A stretch of 15,354 bases of DNA from Ramlibacter sp. (GTDB lineage Bacteria > Pseudomonadota > Gammaproteobacteria > Burkholderiales > Burkholderiaceae_C). Shown here in pieces: positions 7,758 to 14,100 of this stretch. A program made the position numbers and the translations under genes. Position 1 is the first letter of the stretch. Each line of letters opens with the position of its first letter. A model generated the notes under the pieces. It was given only the letters and a program-made list of their open reading frames with translations, had not been told where the DNA came from and made no database searches. The stretch is taken from positions 1-15,354 of the forward strand of contig JAMPXR010000012.1 of NCBI GenBank assembly GCA_023701085.1, in the 5' to 3' direction.

Positions 7758-9401
7758 TCAGAAGGTGCGCGTCAGCGCGAAAGAGACGAAGTTGCGATCC
7801 TTGTTGAACTGCTTGAAGGACTGGATGCCCCCCGCCACGATCGGCCCCGCCTTGCCCAGGTAGTGCGTGTAGTTCACTGCGAACCGCCAGACCTTGAGGT
7901 AGTCGCCTTTTACGCCGATGCTGAAGTCGCCTCCGTGTTCGGGACCGAAAGCCGCGACCGCCGAAGATCGCCCGTCAATCGTGTAGCCCAGGCCGATCGG
8001 CACCGAGATGTCGACGCCATCGATCACCTGGAAATACTGGGGTTCGAACACCATCCGCAGCGCCGTCGCATCGCGCGTCGTGTTGGGGTCCAGCGCTTCG
8101 GGATTCCTGGTGATGCTCAGCCGTCGGTTCCACGCGATCTCGCCCAGCAGCGTCGCACCCTCCCACCAGCGCGACTGGGGAAGCAGGCTGATCATCGAAA
8201 CCTGCGCGTGCGCGGTCCGGCCCACCGCGAACAGCGGATTGCGGTTGCCGTCGGCGGTGCCGGTGAAATCGGCCATCGTCAGGCTGACCAGCGGGGCGTT
8301 GGTGCGCACCGACACCTCGGCGGCGACGTTGGCATCGCCGATGGTCGTACTCGCGCTGACGCCGAAAGCCTTGATGCTTTCCGGGAAGACCAGCAGATAG
8401 TCGCCCAGCTTCCCGGGGGGAGGCGCATTGGGGCGCACATAGGTCTGGAAATTCTTGTCGTGGTAGCGCGTCGCGTAGACGCCGAAGTCCGTGCCCAGCG
8501 CGTCGGAGCGATAACGCAGCTGCACCCCGCCCTGACCCCGGTCCCTCGCCTCGATGTCAGCGGTGCGATCGAACCACACGCCCGGGGCCACCAGAATGCG
8601 CTCGCCCCCTGCATCGACGAGATCCGCGGGGCTGAAGTAGCTGCCCGCGCCGGGAATGCGGTTGCGCTGCCACTCGAACTGGTAATAGGCTCCTACCGAA
8701 AGCGCCGGCGAGATCTGGATCTGGGTGGAGAGCTGGTTCACCGGGCGGCCGATTTCCTTGAATGGGGTGTTCGGCACCGACAGTGCCTTGATGGCGTCGA
8801 TGGGCCCCTGGCCTGCCGCGATTCCATTGGCGCCGAAGAACAGGCTCTCCCCGTAAACCAGCGTGTGACGCCCGAGCTTGAAGCTGGCCTGAATGGGTCC
8901 GCTGTCGGTGCTGGCGTAGACGAAGGCATCCAGCAGCTCGGCCTTGCGCCCATGCAGCTTGCGCGTCGCGTCCGTGAACTCGTTGAACGGCACGCTCACC
9001 GAATTGGCGGTCGCCGGCGAATCGTGGTCGTTGCGCCGGTTGTAAATCGAGTCGTACCAGGCGGCGCCGCTGAGCCTGAGGCCGACCTGCCGGTAGGAGG
9101 CGTCGAATTCGCTCAGCAGGTCCAGCCGGTTCGATATCAGGCCCCTTGCGAAATTGCGGTCGCCGTCATCGAGCGTCGGATCGGCCACCAGCACGGGGTT
9201 TGCCCGCTTCAGGCGGTACGCCGTGCTGTACTTGAAGGTGTTGTCCCAGCGCATGCGCAGGCCGTTGGCGGTTTCGATCTCGACGGCCGCCGCAGAGCCC
9301 ACCGACATCCCTGCCACCACCGCGAGCGTCCCACCGGCGAGGCGCAGGGCCCCCGAAGAGCGACGTTCGCGCCGTGTGCACGAAGCTCGAGTCCTGTCCA
9401 T
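7758..9401 (-). CDS. DUF1302 family outer-membrane beta-barrel protein
   Basis: This is a 547-residue DUF1302 protein, predicted to form an outer-membrane beta-barrel. Seen: a signal peptide with Arg-rich start, hydrophobic core and an AAA cleavage site near residues 37-39; then IETANGLRMRWDNTFKYSTAYRL-type opening of the mature part; alternating hydrophobic/polar strands throughout; and a C-terminal strand ending in FALTRTF. The terminal phenylalanine is the usual signal for barrel insertion by BAM. An in-frame ATG at 9437 has no Shine-Dalgarno. The ATG at 9401 has GGAG 6 nt upstream and gives a proper signal peptide, so it is chosen. It is the first gene of the minus-strand operon and may be the outer-membrane port or anchor of the module. 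Function in the family is not established. Confidence 0.9.
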   Translation of the reverse strand: MDRTRASCTRRERRSSGALRLAGGTLAVVAGMSVGSAAAVEIETANGLRMRWDNTFKYSTAYRLKRANPVLVADPTLDDGDRNFARGLISNRLDLLSEFDASYRQVGLRLSGAAWYDSIYNRRNDHDSPATANSVSVPFNEFTDATRKLHGRKAELLDAFVYASTDSGPIQASFKLGRHTLVYGESLFFGANGIAAGQGPIDAIKALSVPNTPFKEIGRPVNQLSTQIQISPALSVGAYYQFEWQRNRIPGAGSYFSPADLVDAGGERILVAPGVWFDRTADIEARDRGQGGVQLRYRSDALGTDFGVYATRYHDKNFQTYVRPNAPPPGKLGDYLLVFPESIKAFGVSASTTIGDANVAAEVSVRTNAPLVSLTMADFTGTADGNRNPLFAVGRTAHAQVSMISLLPQSRWWEGATLLGEIAWNRRLSITRNPEALDPNTTRDATALRMVFEPQYFQVIDGVDISVPIGLGYTIDGRSSAVAAFGPEHGGDFSIGVKGDYLKVWRFAVNYTHYLGKAGPIVAGGIQSFKQFNKDRNFVSFALTRTF

Positions 9402-9407
9402 ACATGT

Positions 9408-9411
9408 CTCC
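9408..9411 (-). promoter_or_regulatory. Shine-Dalgarno GGAG that sets the DUF1302 start
   Basis: Minus-strand GGAG is separated by 6 nt from the ATG at 9401. It marks this codon, not the in-frame ATG at 9437, as the translation start. Confidence 0.55.
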
Positions 9412-9498
9412 GTTTCTTCTGATGACACATGCGGCATCGAAGCCGCCCGAAACCGCCGCGCCGCTTCCGGATCGAGTCTCGAAGGCGTCGCTCTTTCA

Positions 9499-9528
9499 GT
9501 TATACGTTGTAATGATTATGCGACATAA
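9499..9528 (-). promoter_or_regulatory. Candidate sigma-70 promoter of the DUF1302 operon
   Basis: On the minus strand TTATGT (9528-9523) and TATAAC (9504-9499) are separated by 18 bp. The -10 element matches TATAAT at five of six positions; the -35 match is poor, which would fit an activated promoter. It lies in the only AT-rich patch of the region, about 100 bp before the DUF1302 start. Not proven. Confidence 0.35.
9500..9528. repeat. Tandem 13-mer operator-like repeat
   Basis: TTATACGTTGTAA at 9500-9512 and TTATGCGACATAA at 9516-9528 share 9 of 13 positions and start 16 bp apart. The second copy is a perfect inverted repeat, TTAT-N5-ATAA; the first keeps TTA...TAA. The pair overlaps the candidate promoter elements, as expected of a dimeric regulator's binding site. 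The regulator is unknown. Confidence 0.35.
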
Positions 9529-9698
9529 GCATCGCACCGCAAAAGAGGATGCGCACTAGGGGTTTTCGATAGGGAGGCGCTGCGCGAGCAGTCGGGCGCC
9601 GGCGCAGGACGCAGCGTCCCATTCGGGGAACGGTGTGACGCGGTCGGGCGCAGGATGCGGTGAACGTCATCCCGGCGGTTGCGCACGTGCCCCGACGC

Positions 9699-9712
9699 CC
9701 GGGTTTACCCGG
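9699..9712. repeat. Perfect palindrome CCGGGT-TT-ACCCGG
   Basis: Two 6-bp arms separated by TT, about 75 bp upstream of the GTG of the binding-protein gene. It could be an operator or a chance GC-rich palindrome. Confidence 0.3.
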
Positions 9713-9733
9713 TATCCTTCGCGGCGCACCTGT

Positions 9734-9747
9734 CTAACAATTGTTAG
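9734..9747. promoter_or_regulatory. Candidate operator, palindrome CTAACAATTGTTAG
   Basis: This 14-bp perfect palindrome without spacer ends 39 bp before the GTG of the ABC binding-protein gene. Its AT-rich core contrasts with the GC-rich flanks. MarR-family dimers commonly bind short palindromes of this kind, and a MarR gene is encoded at 13472-14050. The pairing of the two is inference. Confidence 0.45.
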
Positions 9748-9786
9748 CGACATTTCGCCCGTTTCTGAAGCATTGGAGTTGCCGTC

Positions 9787-10677
9787 GTGACTGGAATCCC
9801 TCTCCCCCCCTTTGTTCCGCCGCGCTTGCTGCGCTGCGTCGCCTCGACCATGTTGGGCGCCGTCCTCTGGGCTTGTGCCGGCGGCGCGTGGGCCGACAAC
9901 GCGCTCTTCGAACGACTGCCCAGCGCCGTCAAGAGCAGCAAGACGATCAAGTGGGTTGGTGACTCCTTTGCGCCGTATCGCATCGTCGGCGACGACGGCA
10001 AGACGGTCACCGGGCTCGAAACCGACCTCGCGCGCGCGCTGGAGCCGCTGCTGGGCGTGCGCATCGAGCAGCACATCGTCAGCAATCTTCCCGCCTTGCT
10101 GGCGGGCATCGACACCGGGCGCTACGACATGTCGACCGGGCCGGTGTTGTCCACCCGGCCGCGCGAGGAGCGCTACGACCTGGTGACGTGGCTGCTGAGC
10201 AAGCCGGCATTCATCGTGCCCACTTCGGGCCGCAATACCACGAAGCTCGAAGATCTGTGCGGCATGCGACTGTCCTTCGCCGCCGGATCCAGCCAGGAGC
10301 AGTACGCGATCAAGGTCGGCGAGCGCTGCGTCAACGGGGGCCTGCCGACGGTGCGGCTGGTTCCGCTGCCCGACCAGAACGCCACGGTCATGGCGGCGCA
10401 AGCGGGGCGGGCCGACGCCGCCTCGATGCAACTGGCGGCCGCGCTGTATCTGCAGAAGCAGAATCCCGGCAAGTTTTCAATTCAGACCGACCAGACGGAC
10501 GCGCTGGGCGTGCTCCACCTCGGTTTCGTGATGAAGAAGAATTCTCCGCTGGCCCCCGTGCTGCAGGACGCGTTGAAGCAGCTCTGGGCTTCGGGTGCAT
10601 ACCTGAAGATCCTCGACAAATGGGGTCTGGCGAACGCGCAGACCCCGGAACCCCGGCTGAATCCGTCCTCGAACTAA
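9787..10677 (+). CDS. ABC transporter periplasmic substrate-binding protein (family 3)
   Basis: This 296-residue exported protein is the solute receptor of an ABC importer of the polar amino acid type (SBP_bac_3). It starts with GTG; GGAG at 9775-9778 is 8 nt upstream. The signal peptide spans about residues 1-36 with cleavage after AWA. A cysteine at residue 30 (LWAC) is a poor lipobox, so a soluble periplasmic protein is likelier. The mature part begins the fold with IKWVGDSFAPYRI, followed by GLETDLARALEPLLG, a GRYDMS segment, the STRPREER region where relatives place a ligand-binding Arg, and a C-terminal LKILDKWGL helix as in family members. Three cysteines occur in the full-length protein after the signal region at most sparsely, so no obvious structural feature beyond the fold. 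It is followed 13 bp later by the permease. The ligand may be an amino acid or another small acid; the sequence does not say which. Confidence 0.9.
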   Translation: MTGIPLPPFVPPRLLRCVASTMLGAVLWACAGGAWADNALFERLPSAVKSSKTIKWVGDSFAPYRIVGDDGKTVTGLETDLARALEPLLGVRIEQHIVSNLPALLAGIDTGRYDMSTGPVLSTRPREERYDLVTWLLSKPAFIVPTSGRNTTKLEDLCGMRLSFAAGSSQEQYAIKVGERCVNGGLPTVRLVPLPDQNATVMAAQAGRADAASMQLAAALYLQKQNPGKFSIQTDQTDALGVLHLGFVMKKNSPLAPVLQDALKQLWASGAYLKILDKWGLANAQTPEPRLNPSSN

Positions 10678-10690
10678 CGATTCCACCTCG

Positions 10691-11608
10691 ATGTCAGCAG
10701 TGTTGTCCAACCAGGAAGTCAGGCCGTCGCCCCAGGCGGCGCGAATCGAGGATGTGTCGCAGGCGCGGCCCCGCAGAAGCCCGCTGCGCGTGGCCGTCAC
10801 GGTGGTATTGACCCTCATCGCGCTGCAGGTGGCGCTGTTCCTGTTCACGAATCCCCGCTTCGAGTGGCCTGTGGTACTGAAGTACCTTTTTGCCCCCAGT
10901 GTCCTGCATGGACTGGAGGTAACGCTGGCGCTGACGGCCATCGCCATGGTCATCGGTTGCACGCTCGGCACCGTGGCGGCGCTGGCACTCATGGGTGACT
11001 ACCGGCCGGCACGGTATGCGGCGCAGGCATACCTCTGGGCCTTCCGCGGCACCCCGCTGCTCATCCAGCTGATCTTCTGGTACAACCTGGCGTACCTGAT
11101 TCCGAACTTGACGATCGGGCTGCCCTTCGGCACGCCCTGGGCGCAATGGCCCACGAACGAGGTGATCACGCCGTTCCTGGCCGCGATACTCGGCCTGGGG
11201 CTCGCCGAGGGCGCCTACATGACCGAGATCGTGCGGGCCGGCCTGCTGTCGGTCGATCCGCGCCAGCAGGACGCGGCCAAGGCCATCGGCATGACGCCGG
11301 CGCGGACCTTCTTTCGCATCGTGCTGCCGCAGGCACTGCGTTTCATCATTCCTCCGACCGGCAACCAGGTCATCAGCATGGCCAAGGCCACGGCGCTCGT
11401 CAGCGTCATCGCCATGAATGACCTGCTGCACTCCGTGCAGCTGATCTACAACCGCACCTACGAGATCGTGCCATTGCTGATCGTTGCCGTGATCTGGTAT
11501 CTCGCCGTCATCACTTTGCTGTACGCCCTGCAATCGCGGCTCGAGCGCCGATACTCACGCGGCCAGCAGCGCTCCGCCGCGAAGACGGCGGGGGGAGCTG
11601 CGCGATGA
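10691..11608 (+). CDS. ABC transporter permease, polar amino acid (HisMQ) type
   Basis: This 305-residue inner-membrane permease belongs to the BPD_transp_1 fold. A polar N-terminal extension of about 34 residues precedes helix 1 (around VAVTVVLTLIALQVALFLF). The core starts at VLHGLEVTLALTAIAM. The ATPase-contacting EAA loop is clear: EIVRAGLLSVDPRQQDAAKAIGMT with downstream VLPQALRFIIPP. A single permease gene is present, so the channel is probably a homodimer, unlike the HisQ/HisM pair. Its stop overlaps the ATPase start by 4 bp (ATGA), which indicates translational coupling. The Shine-Dalgarno of the permease itself is weak. Substrate unknown. Confidence 0.93.
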   Translation: MSAVLSNQEVRPSPQAARIEDVSQARPRRSPLRVAVTVVLTLIALQVALFLFTNPRFEWPVVLKYLFAPSVLHGLEVTLALTAIAMVIGCTLGTVAALALMGDYRPARYAAQAYLWAFRGTPLLIQLIFWYNLAYLIPNLTIGLPFGTPWAQWPTNEVITPFLAAILGLGLAEGAYMTEIVRAGLLSVDPRQQDAAKAIGMTPARTFFRIVLPQALRFIIPPTGNQVISMAKATALVSVIAMNDLLHSVQLIYNRTYEIVPLLIVAVIWYLAVITLLYALQSRLERRYSRGQQRSAAKTAGGAAR

Positions 11609-12393
11609 CGAGCGCCGACCCCGCCGTGGCCAGTGCGCCTGTCCTTCGAGTGCGCAACCTGGTCAAGCGCTATGGCAGCTTCGAGGCGCTGCGCTCCGTG
11701 TCGATGGACGTGAACGAAGGCGAGGTGGTGGCGATCATCGGCCCGTCGGGCTCGGGCAAGTCCACCTTCGTGCGCTGCCTGCATCAATTGGAAAGCATCG
11801 AGGGCGGCGCGGCTTACCTCGACGGCGAATTGCTGGGCTACGAATGGCACGCAGGACACCTGCGCGCCTTGAGCGAAGGCGCCAAGGCGCGCCAGCGCCG
11901 TCACCTCGGCATGGTGTTCCAGCAGTTCGGGCTGTTCCCGCACATGACCGTTGAAGGCAACGTCATGGAAGGCCCCATCCAGGTGCTGGGCGACCGCGTG
12001 GAAGACGCGCGGTCCCGCGCCCATCACCTGTTGCAGCGCGTCGGCTTGGCGGAAAAGCTGCTGGCCTATCCGCAGCAGTTGTCCGGCGGCCAGCAGCAGC
12101 GCGTCGCCATCGCGCGCGCCCTGGCGATGCGCCCGCGGGTGCTGCTGTTCGACGAGCCGACCAGCGCGCTCGACCCCGAGCTCGTCGGCGAGGTGCTGAG
12201 CGTCATTGCCGACCTGGCTCGCGCCGGCAAGACCATGCTGGTGGTGACGCATGAAATGAGCTTCGCGCGGGAAGCGGCCCATCGGGTGATCTTCATGGAG
12301 GCCGGCCGGATTGTCGAGGAAGGTCCGGCGCAGCAGATGATGACGCAGCCGCGCACGGATCGCCTGCGCGCTTTCCTCTCGCGCGTCATGTAG
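11605..12393 (+). CDS. ABC transporter ATP-binding protein, HisP/GlnQ type
   Basis: This 262-residue cytoplasmic ATPase powers the importer. All catalytic motifs are intact: Walker A GPSGSGKST at 46-54, Q-loop around VFQQFG at 104-109, signature LSGGQQQR at 159-166, Walker B VLLFDE at 179-184 followed by PTSALDPE, and the switch His216 in VVTHEM. The stretch MVFQQFGLFPHMTVEGNVM and the following GPIQVLG resemble HisP-like proteins, and the inserted segment at about 75-100 before the Q-loop is also seen there. It starts within the end of the permease gene, with a GGGGGAG Shine-Dalgarno in the permease's last codons. Encoded beside a binding protein and a single permease, it completes a full importer. 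Confidence 0.95.
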   Translation: MTSADPAVASAPVLRVRNLVKRYGSFEALRSVSMDVNEGEVVAIIGPSGSGKSTFVRCLHQLESIEGGAAYLDGELLGYEWHAGHLRALSEGAKARQRRHLGMVFQQFGLFPHMTVEGNVMEGPIQVLGDRVEDARSRAHHLLQRVGLAEKLLAYPQQLSGGQQQRVAIARALAMRPRVLLFDEPTSALDPELVGEVLSVIADLARAGKTMLVVTHEMSFAREAAHRVIFMEAGRIVEEGPAQQMMTQPRTDRLRAFLSRVM

Positions 12394-12421
12394 GCCGCGC
12401 AGCCCCATGGGCCCCGCCGGC

Positions 12422-13456
12422 ATGCGAGCGGTCGTGCTGCGCCAGCACGGCGAGATCGCCGATTCCCTGCATCTGCAAGAAGACTTTCCGCGGCCACGGC
12501 CCGGCTTCCGGGACGTGATGCTGCGGGTGCGCGCGTGCGCGCTCAATCACCATGACCTGCTCTCGCTGCGCGGGATGCCCGGCATCGACATCGGCCTGCC
12601 GCGCATCCTCGGGAGCGACCTGTCAGGCGAAATCCACGAACTCGGGCCCGGCATCGAGCCGGGCGCCTGGCGCGTGGGCGAACCGGTCCTGGTCGACCCG
12701 GTCGACGCGGCAAACCGCTTGATCAGCGGTGAAACGCGCGACGGCGGGCTGGCAGAGTTCGCCACGGTTCACGTTGACCAGCTGATGCGGCTGCCGCCGG
12801 CCGTGGCCTACGAGCAGGCCGCCGCCTTGCCGGTGGCCTACGGCGCCGCCTACCGCATGCTCGTCACGCGCGGCCGCATCGAGGGCGGCGAACGGGTGCT
12901 GATCCTCGGCGCCTCGGGGGGCGTCGGCACGGCCTGCGTGCAACTGGCGAAGATGCTGGGCGCCGAAGTGATCGCCTGCGCCGGCACCCCGGGAAAACTT
13001 GCGCGCCTGGCCGGCCTGGGCGCAGACCACCTGATCGATACCTCCACGCAGGATTTTCAGCAGGTTTGCGCCGAACGCTTCGGGCGCGCGCGTGTCTACG
13101 ACACCGCGAGTTCTGGCGGCGTTGACGTGGTCATCAATTTCATCGGCGGCTCGACCTGGCTGCCCTCGCTGCGTTGCCTGCGCAAGCAAGGGCGGCTGCT
13201 GGTCTGCGGCGCGACGGCCGGCTTCGATCCGCAGCAGGACTTGCGACCGCTGTTCACCTTCGAGCACCAGGTGATCGGCTCCAACGGCTGGCGCCGAGCC
13301 GACCTGACGGCGCTGCTGGATTTTCTGGCGGCCGGCGCCCTCGAACCGGTGATCGACTCGGTCCTGCCCCTGCATCGGGCTGCCGACGGCCTGCGCGCGA
13401 TGCAGCGCCGCGAAATCTTCGGAAAGGTCATCGTCACGCCCCACCGCGACGGCTGA
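12422..13456 (+). CDS. MDR-family NAD(P)H:quinone oxidoreductase-like protein, non-zinc
   Basis: This 344-residue protein belongs to the medium-chain dehydrogenase/reductase superfamily, quinone oxidoreductase branch (COG0604), and should use NAD(P)H to reduce or oxidise a small carbonyl, enone or quinone. Seen: MRAVVL start, ALNHHD at 40-45, PRILGSDLSGE at 60-70, AAALPVAYGAAYRML, the nucleotide fold VLILGASGGVGT at 159-170, and GADHLID at 200-206. The loop that in zinc-binding relatives carries the structural Cys cluster is short here (VDPVDAANRL then GETRDGG) and has no cysteines, so neither zinc site is expected. An in-frame ATG at 12407 would add five residues; neither start has a clear Shine-Dalgarno, and the shorter one matches the usual family start. 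It follows the ATPase by 28 bp, so it is likely co-transcribed with the importer. It converges on the MarR gene with 15 bp between them. Confidence 0.88.
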   Translation: MRAVVLRQHGEIADSLHLQEDFPRPRPGFRDVMLRVRACALNHHDLLSLRGMPGIDIGLPRILGSDLSGEIHELGPGIEPGAWRVGEPVLVDPVDAANRLISGETRDGGLAEFATVHVDQLMRLPPAVAYEQAAALPVAYGAAYRMLVTRGRIEGGERVLILGASGGVGTACVQLAKMLGAEVIACAGTPGKLARLAGLGADHLIDTSTQDFQQVCAERFGRARVYDTASSGGVDVVINFIGGSTWLPSLRCLRKQGRLLVCGATAGFDPQQDLRPLFTFEHQVIGSNGWRRADLTALLDFLAAGALEPVIDSVLPLHRAADGLRAMQRREIFGKVIVTPHRDG

Positions 13457-13471
13457 CAATGCCGGCCGGGC

Positions 13472-14050
13472 TCAATGCCGTCCGCCCGCCTTTGACTTCG
13501 GAGCACGCTGCGGCAAAGGAAGCTCGTAGATCCGTTGCAAAAGCCTGATCAGGGTGGCCCGCTCGGGGGCGCTGAGCATGGACGTCGCCTCCACGTCGGC
13601 GCGCACGATGTCCCGCTGCACTTTCCCGACCAGGCGGCGACCCGAAGCGGTGAGGTGCAGGCCCAGCGCGCGCGTCTCGCGAGCATGCGGCCGCTTCCTG
13701 ATCAGTTCCCGTTGCTCGAACGAGGCGACCAGTGACACCAGGTTCGGGGGCTTGACGCCGAGCACGTCGCACACCTCACGACTGCTCATCCCGGGGTTGT
13801 CCGCCAGCAGCACCAGCACCGAATACCAGCCGGGGCGCAGGTTGTACTGCTCCAGGCCGTCGGAGGCGTGCCGCAGGATCGCCGAATGCGCGCGCCGGCA
13901 GTTATAGCCCACCAGCTGTTTCAGCGCGGTCTGGTCGACGTCCTCGAAGACCGGATCCGCTGAATTGGCCGCCGCGGGCGGCCGCGGGTGCCCAGTCGCC
14001 CTGCCCGGATTGGCCCGCGTCGAAGATTGATCCCACTTGTCGATTGCCAT
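13472..14050 (-). CDS. MarR-family transcriptional regulator
   Basis: This 192-residue DNA-binding protein has a winged helix-turn-helix of the MarR type at about residues 75-142: GWYSVLVLLADNPGMSSREV, recognition region LGVKPPNLVSLVASFEQRELI, wing KRPHARETRALGLHLT and then TASGRRL. In the wing the usual Asp of the DxR motif is replaced (HARETR). A polar, low-complexity N-terminal tail of about 35 residues precedes the domain, and a basic tail ends it. GGAGG at 14057-14061 is 6 nt before the ATG. It follows the TRAP permease gene by 50 bp on the same strand. MarR dimers usually repress nearby transport or catabolic genes and release DNA on binding an aromatic or other small acid. Targets here may include the plus operon or its own operon; this is inference. 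Confidence 0.93.
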   Translation of the reverse strand: MAIDKWDQSSTRANPGRATGHPRPPAAANSADPVFEDVDQTALKQLVGYNCRRAHSAILRHASDGLEQYNLRPGWYSVLVLLADNPGMSSREVCDVLGVKPPNLVSLVASFEQRELIRKRPHARETRALGLHLTASGRRLVGKVQRDIVRADVEATSMLSAPERATLIRLLQRIYELPLPQRAPKSKAGGRH

Positions 14051-14070
14051 TCAGATCCTCCCGCCTGCGA

Positions 14071-14099
14071 ATGGCGATAAATGCAAGTCGCCTCGCCAT
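14071..14099. repeat. Inverted repeat between TRAP permease and MarR genes
   Basis: ATGGCGA at 14071-14077 and TCGCCAT at 14093-14099 are perfect 7-bp arms around 15 bp. A second TCGCC at 14088-14092 offers an alternative, shorter stem with GGCGA at 14073-14077. It starts just after the permease stop and ends before the MarR Shine-Dalgarno. No U-run follows, so a strong terminator is unlikely. It could be an operator or an mRNA hairpin separating expression of the two genes. Confidence 0.4.
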
Positions 14100-14100
14100 G

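Larger units (their letters stand above)
9402..9786. promoter_or_regulatory. Divergent intergenic control region
   Basis: This 385-bp region between the minus operon (DUF1302 first) and the plus operon (binding protein first) holds no credible gene. An AT-rich patch at 9495-9530 stands out from the surrounding GC-rich DNA and carries a candidate promoter and tandem half-palindromes. The middle part (9590-9660) contains two copies of GTCGGGCGC (9591 and 9643), two near copies of GGCGCAGGAYGC (9601 and 9647), and GGACGC-A-GCGTCC at 9607-9619. Nearer the plus operon lie CCGGGT-TT-ACCCGG (9699-9712) and CTAACAATTGTTAG (9734-9747). Confidence 0.6.

Noticed and set aside
7863..9422. 519-codon plus-strand open frame opposite the DUF1302 gene
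   Set aside because: The opposite strand encodes a signal peptide and a barrel ending in Phe. The antisense product has shadow-type composition (Arg, Val, His rich) and no motif.
9667..10431. 254-codon minus-strand open frame opposite the ABC binding-protein gene
   Set aside because: Antisense to a gene with GTG start, Shine-Dalgarno and signal peptide; it would also run through the operator-like palindromes, and its product has shadow composition.
13457..13471. Bidirectional terminator between the convergent oxidoreductase and MarR genes
   Set aside because: Only 15 bp separate the stops; there is a short GC palindrome (GCCGGC) but no stem-loop with a U-run on either strand.
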